DNA of 64,000 bases, from assembly GCF_963675165.1 (NCBI RefSeq), contig NC_087379.1:5163442-5227441 (forward strand), given 5' to 3'. Under the pieces are notes generated by a model. That model did not search any database and had not been told where the DNA came from. It saw only the letters and a list, made by a program, of their open reading frames with translations. Positions 48,301-57,300 of this stretch are shown here, one piece after another. Position 1 is the first letter of the stretch. Each line of letters starts with the position of its first letter. The stretch is from Halichondria panicea (taxonomy: Eukaryota; Porifera; Demospongiae; Suberitida; Halichondriidae). Both the position numbers and the translations under genes were made by a program.

Positions 48301-51300
48301 ATGTATTGACTCAAAGTTTGTGTAACTGCTTTGCAAACACCATTCATTTGTATGGCATTTACCTTGAATATGTTGTTATTCAGATCCTTCTTAATTGTTC
48401 AACCAATTTTTAGCTTGCTACGTCGATGGTGAACAGCTTGCTCAAAAATTCAAACTTTCCGCAATCATTTAACACAACTTTATGCTAGTTTGACCCAAAT
48501 TCATAATTTAAAGTGTTTATCGTATGTTAAATTGTCTTCTTATTACATATTTCAACTTAAAAGCCTTTATTTTTATCAGAAACAAAGAAAAACTGTTCTC
48601 ATTAATATATTCATGAGGCAACTTGTAGCACTATCCTGTCTTACAACATTTGGGGTCTTAGGGCAGACTGTATCCTCTACCATGTTTAAGTTGCCGTGTA
48701 TTGTACAGTCACTATCCCCTACCATGTGTAAGTTGCCGTGTATTTGGGGTTTTCTGTCATGTCGATGATTCTCTATTATATATACTGCACTGTGTGTACT
48801 CTAGTGGTATTATAAATAGTGAAGCACTTTCTTGTATAGTTGGTGCATAATTATACCGTATAACAGTAAAATGTGGCGAATAACCGTTTGAACGAATTAG
48901 CGTGTTGAATTTAACGTCTCACTGGCGTTACGTCCACCACATAGCTTTAATATTAGCTATTTTAAGTTTGGCGATCCTCGGTAATATTCGGAAAATATAA
49001 TGTAAAATAAATGGCCTTGCATTTACACGTAGATAAGTGTTTACATTTAGGATGTGTGTACAGTGTGCTTACTCAGCACTCACTCTTAGACTAAACTTTG
49101 ATACACGTCCCCAACACGTACGAAGAGCCATTACTCCACCCCCTCATACCCCTTGCGTACATGTAGGTGCTGCAGGGTTTGTGTATACACCATCATCATC
49201 TGCCAAGTGCATCACTACCAGATCAGTGAAACAATGCTCCAAGCAATTGATATAATCACGACAGCGGTGCCCCCCGCCCTGCCAGCTGTACTCACCGTGG
49301 GAACAGTGTACGCTCTCAATCGACTTAGGAAGCACAATATATTCTACATAAGTCCACAGAGGTGTTTTCATGGCGGGGCTCCAGTCTAGTGTCTCTGCTG
49401 TGATCCTAGCCCCAGGCAGTTTACATGTATACATGTCAGGCGCACGAGGAATATATGTACCATATAGCTGTGTGTGTGTGTGTGTGTCTATTCCAACTGT
49501 AACGTACTGTAACGGTTGCAATGCGACGAGGCTTCTAGCCACATCCTCCTGGATTTTGATTATATATAGGGTGATTTTCGTGAGGTAAAATATTTTACTT
49601 ACAGTTAAGGCTGTTGCTGCCACTAAAATACCGGTGTATTATAAGTTTCCTGCTTTTCCCTTGAAAAGCAAAATTTGCACTGCATGTGCGAAAATTTCTC
49701 GCTATAATATTATACGGTATGGCTGTTATAGAGCTCCAGGGTGTCATACAGGGGGGGGGGAAAGGGGGGATATCCCCCCCCTAGCTCCAATTTCCCCCCC
49801 CTTTCATAATTGACTGAGTGTCCATAGCTGGGTATTGAAATAACAGTTGACCTTTTTTTAGCAACATTTTCTGGTTACTTTTCTCATTTCCCCCCTCTAC
49901 TTCAAAATCCTGTATGACACCCTGAGCTCTGAAGCTGAAATTAGTCATTGCTTTCACAGTTTAATAGCTAAGTACTAATAATCATTCTGTGACATGGTAA
50001 ATTATTTTTATATGCTTGACTCATATGATATCTCATGCATTGATGGTTACAAATTATAGTTCATCAGCCAATATTGACAAAACGGCAAACAGTTTTCGCA
50101 GCTGTGCATATTGCCTCACTGTCAGCAATCTGATTCTCTGTCTCGATATTAGCCTTTATTTCAGTTCTTGTGCACGGAATAGCTGGAACAACTTTGCAAA
50201 CCTTCTTGACCACATTTGCAACTTGACGAATTATTCGACGTACTCCACGAAACCGAACTCTCCATTGAGTCTTAGCCATGCTGCCAGCAGACCTAGCAAT
50301 CTCTATCTCCTGGAGAAGGGCTTGGATCTCGTCATCGTTGTTTTCATCGTTTGACTCCATGTTGGGCATGGCGTGGATCACGCTGACTGCTACAGCCAGG
50401 AAGGTGGCGAGGAGAATGAGCTTGTTCATCTTAATTGTTGCGTTGTTTGTCTTGATGATCAATAGAGAAGTTGATGATGAAGTATGATACAGCCGCTCAG
50501 TCAGCTTTCTTTTATACAACCTCTCAAAGTTTATTGTGCATAGGTTGCGTATATTTTATTGCTTGTTAGGTGTGGATTCCTCACCATCATGAACTTGTAT
50601 TGTACAGTCACTATCCCCTACCATGTTTAAGTTGCCGTATATTTGGGGTTTCCTGTCATGTTGATGATGCTATTATATACTTGTATACTATAGTGGTATT
50701 ACATTATAGTGAAGCACCTTCGTGCATAATTATACCGTATAACAGTAAAATGTGACAAATAACCATTTAAACGAATTGGCGTGTTGTCAGTCAGCTTTCT
50801 TTTTTTATACAACCTCTCAAAGTTTATTGTGTATAGGTTGCGTATAATATTTTATTGCTTGTTAGGTGTGGATTCCTCACCATCATGAACTTGTATTGTA
50901 CAGTCACTATCCCCTACCATGTTTAAGTTATCGTATATTGTACAAATTAGTTCAATATAGAATGTATTGACTCAAAGTTTGTGTAACTGCTTTGCAAACA
51001 CCATTCATTTGTATGGCATTAACCTTGAATATGTTGTTATTCAGATCCTTCTTAATTGTTCAACCAATTTGTAGCTTGCTACGTCGATGGTGAACAGCTT
51101 GCTCAAAATTTCAAACTTTCCGCAATCATTTAACACAACTTAATGCTAGTTTGACTCAAATTCATAATTTAAAGTGTTTATCGTATGTTAAATTGTCTTC
51201 TTATTACATATTTCAACTTAGATAGCTCTAAAAACCTTGATTTTTTATCAGAAACAAAGAAAAACTGTTCTCATTAATATATTCATGAGGCAACTTGTAG

Positions 51301-54300
51301 CCTGTCTTACAACATTTGGGGTCTTAGGGCAGACTGTATCCTCTACCATGTTTAAGTTACCGTGTATTGTACAGTCACTATCCCCTACCATGTGTAAGTT
51401 GCCGTATATTTGGGGTTTTCTGTCATGTCGATGATTCTCTATTATATATACTGCACTGTGTGTACTCTAGTGGTATTATAAATAGTGAAGCACTTTCTTG
51501 TATAGTTGGTGCATAATTATACCGTATAACAGTAAAATGTGGCGAATAACCGTTTGAACGAATTAGCGTGTTGAATTTAACGTCTCACTGGCGTTACGTC
51601 CACCGCATAGCTTTAATATTGGCTGTTTTAAGTTTGGTGATCCTCGGTAATATTCGGCAAATAATGTAAAATAAACGGCCTTGCATTTACACGTAGATAA
51701 GTGTTTACATTTAGGATGTGTGTACAGTGTGCTTACTCAGCACTCACTCTTAGACTAAACTTTGATATACGTCCCCAACACGTACGAAGAGCCATTACCC
51801 CACCCCCTCATACCCCTTGCGTACATGTAGGTGCTGCAGGGTTTGTGTACACCATCATCATCTGCCAAGTGCATCACTACCAGATCAGTGAAACAATGCT
51901 CCGAGCAATTGATATAATCACGACAGCGGTGCCCCCCGCCCTGCCAGCTGCCCTCACCGTGGGAACAGTGTACGCTCTCAATCGACTCAAAAAGCACAAG
52001 ATATTTTGCATCAGTCCACAGAGGTGAAGCCATAGATGGTGTAAGATTTTTGTCCGTAGGTAATTTGTTGCCATTGGAATTGTATATACATCTCTTTGAT
52101 TTGCAAATGTTGTTTGACTTGTATTTTGCTACTGTCATCTTCCTCTTGTTGTTTGTATCCTCCACCAGAGTGAACATGTGTGGCAAGATCAAGCTGGTGT
52201 GCTTTGATAAGACAGGCACTCTCACTGAGGACAGTCTGGACATGGCTGGAGTGAGGCCTGCTCACCACGGAATGTGAGTACCTATAGTTGGACGTTCACA
52301 GTGCTACACAATGTGTGTACCTAGCTGTTTATAGTGGTCACACTTGCAGTGGCCGTAATATAGAGGTGGCGTGGTAACACAGGTTGAAACACATGCTTTG
52401 GAGATTTAAACCTGGCCGCATTATAGAGGGTGACCTTCATTATAGGGTGACCACAATAGACACTGTTGCACTGTACATGTACTCTGATCATTGAGCAAGG
52501 AACTGTGTGTACGGTGAAGCCTAGCTATTGTGTACATTGTACACATACATGTATAGCTGTCATTGACATCATGCATGTATAATTATTGCAATAATCTACT
52601 AAGGGCAGGATCTCCAGCCGGGGTAATACTCAATGACCTACAGTACATATGTACATGCACATTATAGTTAAAGATTTAGTTAAAGACTTTGTAAAAATAT
52701 CAATATTTGATTTTGTTGTTGTCACCTACATGCATGTAGGTTCAGTTGTCTGATTGAGGACCCCTGTACCCTGACCCCTGGTCCGCTCCTCCATGCCATG
52801 GCAACATGCCACTCCCTCTCTATGATCAGAGGACAGCTCTCAGGTGACCCTATTGACCTCAGGATGTTCGGGGCCATTGGATGGGTGAGTTTCAATCAAT
52901 TTTGTAGGGGTTGTTTGATCATGCGCACATGCTTTGATCATTGTAAATACAGTAGCAAAGTCAGTCCTCGATTAACTGTAAGTGAAGTTCGGGTTTATTT
53001 GTATGCTCTGTAATCAGACAAAGGGTCAGTACATGCCATCACAGCATGCTACGATTTGCCTTTAATTATTGTCTTGAAATTTTTTAATCTTGTATAAAAT
53101 GACTCTACTCGGTTACATGTACGTACGGTGTGCCTCACTTTATGAATGTCTTCATTTTAATTAGCTGTTTTTTGTGTCCTCTTACGATACGTGTGTTTTT
53201 GTCAGGTGTTGGAGGAACCTGAAGAGAGTGGTACCACGATATCCCCCACAGTGGTCCACCCCCTGACCACACCCACTGGGGACACCACCGTAGAGCTGGG
53301 TATCATGAAACAATTCACATTCTCCTCGGAACTACAGGTGAGTGTACTACACTGTAGCTTTGGGTGCAAAAAAATTAATGATGTGTAATAATAGTAACGT
53401 GTATCATACGTACGTACGTACACGGTATATTCCTAGTTAACAGTTGCAGTTAACCTCCTCCCCCACACACAGAGGATGAGTGTGCTGGTTCGCTCGCTCC
53501 CCTCAACCACACCCTCTCGGTTCCAAGCCTACGTGAAGGGAGCCCCAGAAACCATTAAAAAACTCTGCAAGCCAAACTCAAGTAAACCATTTTCTACAAT
53601 TATTCTGTGCTTATAGTGTGCACCAGTACAGGGAAATCTTTTGCAATCGCCCTACAGTGTATATTATGACGTAGCTAGGTTCATAGTTCCCTATAAGGGT
53701 GATCGTTATACATGTACTATACACAATAGCCTCAGGTTTCACTGTATTATGCTTTGTACAACTGTATGTACACAGTACTGTATGTATGAGGATGGTATTC
53801 TCACACAGTTCCAAACAACTTCTACGAGGTGCTGGGATCGCTGACTCAGCAAGGGTTCCGAGTGCTGGCTGTAGCTCACAAGACCATCAACATGCCATGG
53901 CACAAAGTCGATAAGGTCAAAAGGTCAGTGATTCAACACCACCCCCCAACCACGACTACAGTCTGACTGCAGTGCACATGTCATGTACAGATGTATGTGG
54001 TTGTTTTGTTGTTACGACTTGTCCCCCCCTCCCACACACATACACACACATACACACACACACAGAGACAAAGTGGAGAGTGAACTGTATTTTGTCGGAC
54101 TCATTGTGCTACAGAACAAACTGAAGGCAGTAACCACGCCCACCATCCTGTCACTTAAGAACGCTGACATTCGCACAGTCATGATCACTGGTAAGTTGTA
54201 CTCCATTCTACTATAAAACAATTTGTACATATAGTTTACATGACTGTACATATACATGTACATGTAGAGGTTAGGTTAAGAGGTTAAGCACAATCGTTGG

Positions 54301-57300
54301 ATCCAAACAAGTGGCTACCGTATTACTAGAATATTTTGCGGGTGAAAAACCTTTGTGAATGAGCAGAACATTTGACCCTTTGCGATCTAACTATTGCGTT
54401 CTAGCAAGGATCGTGTGTATAGTAATAATTTAGGTTTTGCGGATTTTATTGTTGCGAATTGATCAACCATCGCAAAGTTTCAGTTTGATGCTCGCAAAAC
54501 ATTCTAGTAATACGGTATGTGTGGCCATAACTTACATGTAGTCTAGAGTGTCCAATTAAAATGTAAATGGTGCATTCTGTAGTTCTTAAGAAGCCTATGA
54601 GAACATGTAACATTTTCGACTTGTTTTGTCATATCCTCTACACTGTACCTCACTCAGGTGACAATATTCTGACTGCGGTCTCGGTGGCCAAGGAGTGTCA
54701 GATGGTACCGTCAGGGAGTCGGGTTGTCATGGTGAAGGCCTCTTCAAGCGTGTGTGGTCCTCCCACCCTCTCTTATCATCTGCTGGAAGATCAGTCTGAC
54801 CTTTTGCACCTTCTGGAGTCTAACAATGGTGAGTATATAATAGTATAGGAAGAGAAATTCATGCATGAATACCGTATATGCTTGATCAGGAGCCGCGGCT
54901 ACTAAATGTTTCATTTTGCTGGAAGAGGAGGCTACAATTCGAGAGAAGCCACTGTTCAAGAGCGACGTTTATTAGCTCCAGCTAATTCAACAACCTTTAG
55001 TTTGTCATCAAAGGTTCTTTTCACCTGCATAAACTTGAACTCTGCCATGAGAAAGTCTTTATGAAGCACTAACAAGCTGCTACCTGTAGCTAGCTGCTAG
55101 TACTAATAATTTTTTTGACTGCCACGTGCAAAATGCTAGAGTCAAACTTCACTGAGGCTACTATTTGAGAACGGCTACTAAATGTTTCATTTTGCTAGCA
55201 AGGGAGGCTACTATTTAAGTGCGGCCTCTGATCGAGCATACGGTACATGGGAATATAGTACATACAATTGATCCATTATGTCCTGCACATACTAATTTCA
55301 ACTGTATTCCACTTTCACCCCAGCAGAGTTTGAGCCCACAATATCAGACAAACCCAACCCTCTCTCATTTGACTCCACCCACTGCCTCGCCTACCACCTA
55401 GCCGTGGACGGGAAAACATTCGCTCTCATTAAAGAGCACTTCACGGACTCCGTCTATCAGAGGGTGAGAAATGAACATGCTTGTGCAATATGTAACTACA
55501 ATGTACATGTAATAGTGTATGCTAAGAAAAGATTGTTGTGATTTTTTTTAGTGTGTTTATAATTTGTTGTTTCTTGCAGCTTCTTGTGAAGGGAACAGTG
55601 TTTGCTCGTATGTCACCCACACAAAAAGCAGAACTCGTCAATTCACTGATGGAGATCGGGTAAGACGGAAAGAATGTTCCTCCATTACCAAATACTGTGT
55701 ATCTTCCATTAGGTACGGTGTGTGCATGTGTGGAGATGGTGCCAACGACTGTAGGGTAGGTATTACATGTATGTGGTATCATTCATTGTCATGTGACCAT
55801 CATCCACATGACCATACAGGCGCTGAAGGCGGCCCACGCTGGAATTTCACTCTCGGAAACAGAAGCAAGTGTAGCATCTCCTTTCACCTCTAAAATCCCG
55901 GACATAACTTGTGTGCCCAAACTAATCAGGTAAGTTACGCCCCTCTGTACACACCCTCACAGTGAGGGACAAGCCGCCCACACACACACACACACACTCT
56001 TACATGAAATCTACCCTCACAGTAAAGGATGTGCATGCACACAGACACACACACCCTCACAGTTAGGGACGAGCTGCCCACACACACCCTTACACGAAAC
56101 CCACCCTCATGTAGTGAGAAACGAGCTGCCCACGCACACACCCTCACAGTAAGGGATGAGCTGCCCATGCACACACACACACACACACCTTCACAGGGAA
56201 GGACGAGCTGCCCTAGTGACCTCCTTCAGTGTGTTCAAGTACATGGCACTCTACTCCTTTGCTGAATTCATCTCTGCAGCCATTCTATACGCAGTAAGTT
56301 CGTTAACATGTGTATATATTCTTCTACTCATTCTTTGTGTCCTCTAGTACGAGTCCAATCTGGGTGATCAGCAGTACCTCTACATTGACCTCATCCTCGC
56401 ACTCTGTGTCTCCTTCACTAGTAAGATTAAACCTGTTTGTTCTCGTCTCTCATCTACACATACATGTACATGTATCTTTGTGGTGTGGTACTGAATTTCT
56501 CTCATAATTATTGTCTACATGAATAAAGTAGCTTCTAAAGATGTCTGCAAATGAAGAAATACTGACCCCACCCTCCTCCCCCCTTCCAGTGGGTTTCACA
56601 GCATCGTACCCTCAGCTGGTCAAGAAACGACCTCTAGGCACGTTGGCAGGGATACACGTCCTCCTCTCAATCGTGATACAGACCATTCTCCTTATAGTCT
56701 TCCAAGTAGGTGCTCTCTGCTACCTCTCAACACGATCATGGTAAGGCCAGCAATATACTACTCAATTTGAGTGTTTTAACAGTAGCTCATGATACTTTAT
56801 GGATATTATAAAATAACAATTAACGTACATGATAGCTAATAGAACCTTAACGTGCCACAGAATTCAACTTGCGTGCTGCATTAATTTTGTCACTTTTTAT
56901 AATTATTGTCTGGTCAGCATATTTTTTAACCCTCTAGGTATGTGCCACTGATACCAGACCCTGAATCTGATAATATCAATTCCCAAGAGAACTCTGTGAT
57001 CTTCCAGTTTGCTAACTTTCAGTACCTCGGCCTCAGTGTGGCACTGTCTACAGGTGCTCCGTTCAGACGACCACTCTTCACAAACTGTGAGAGCTGTAAA
57101 CCTAACCCTTAACCCCTTACTTTCACCGACCATTAGTTTCTAGACTATAATAACTGACGTATATTTACAACCTTAGCATACGTACATGTACGTGTCCCTA
57201 TCCACATTCGCTCTGTACACACAGCATAATGCATGATAATGAGAAGGGGATCATTGTGTCCCTGAGCTCTTTGTGTAGTGTATTTCAGCTGAAAACTTGA

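Larger units (their letters stand above)
47131..49361. repeat. Tandem duplication unit 1 (peptide gene 1 plus ATP13A exon copy)
   Basis: This stretch parallels 49955-52023. The order is the same: peptide gene on the minus strand, its promoter, a noncoding middle (48240-49160 versus 50940-51830, nearly identical by eye), and a copy of ATP13A exon 11. Unit 2 contains the exon in frame. Confidence 0.85.
49955..52023. repeat. Tandem duplication unit 2 (peptide gene 2 plus functional ATP13A exon 11)
   Basis: This parallels 47131-49361. It contains peptide gene 2, a repeated promoter segment, and the in-frame exon 11. Unit 2 additionally holds a partial third promoter copy (about 50787-50945). Confidence 0.85.

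Noticed and set aside
49144-49623. 159-codon minus-strand frame over the ATP13A exon 11 copy
   Set aside because: Antisense to a duplicated exon. The parallel frame at 51755-52243 shows it arises from the exon sequence, not from a gene.
50430-50519. N-terminal extension of peptide precursor 2
   Set aside because: It overlaps the TATA box region and has no counterpart in copy 1. The MNKL start with a normal signal peptide is conserved in both.
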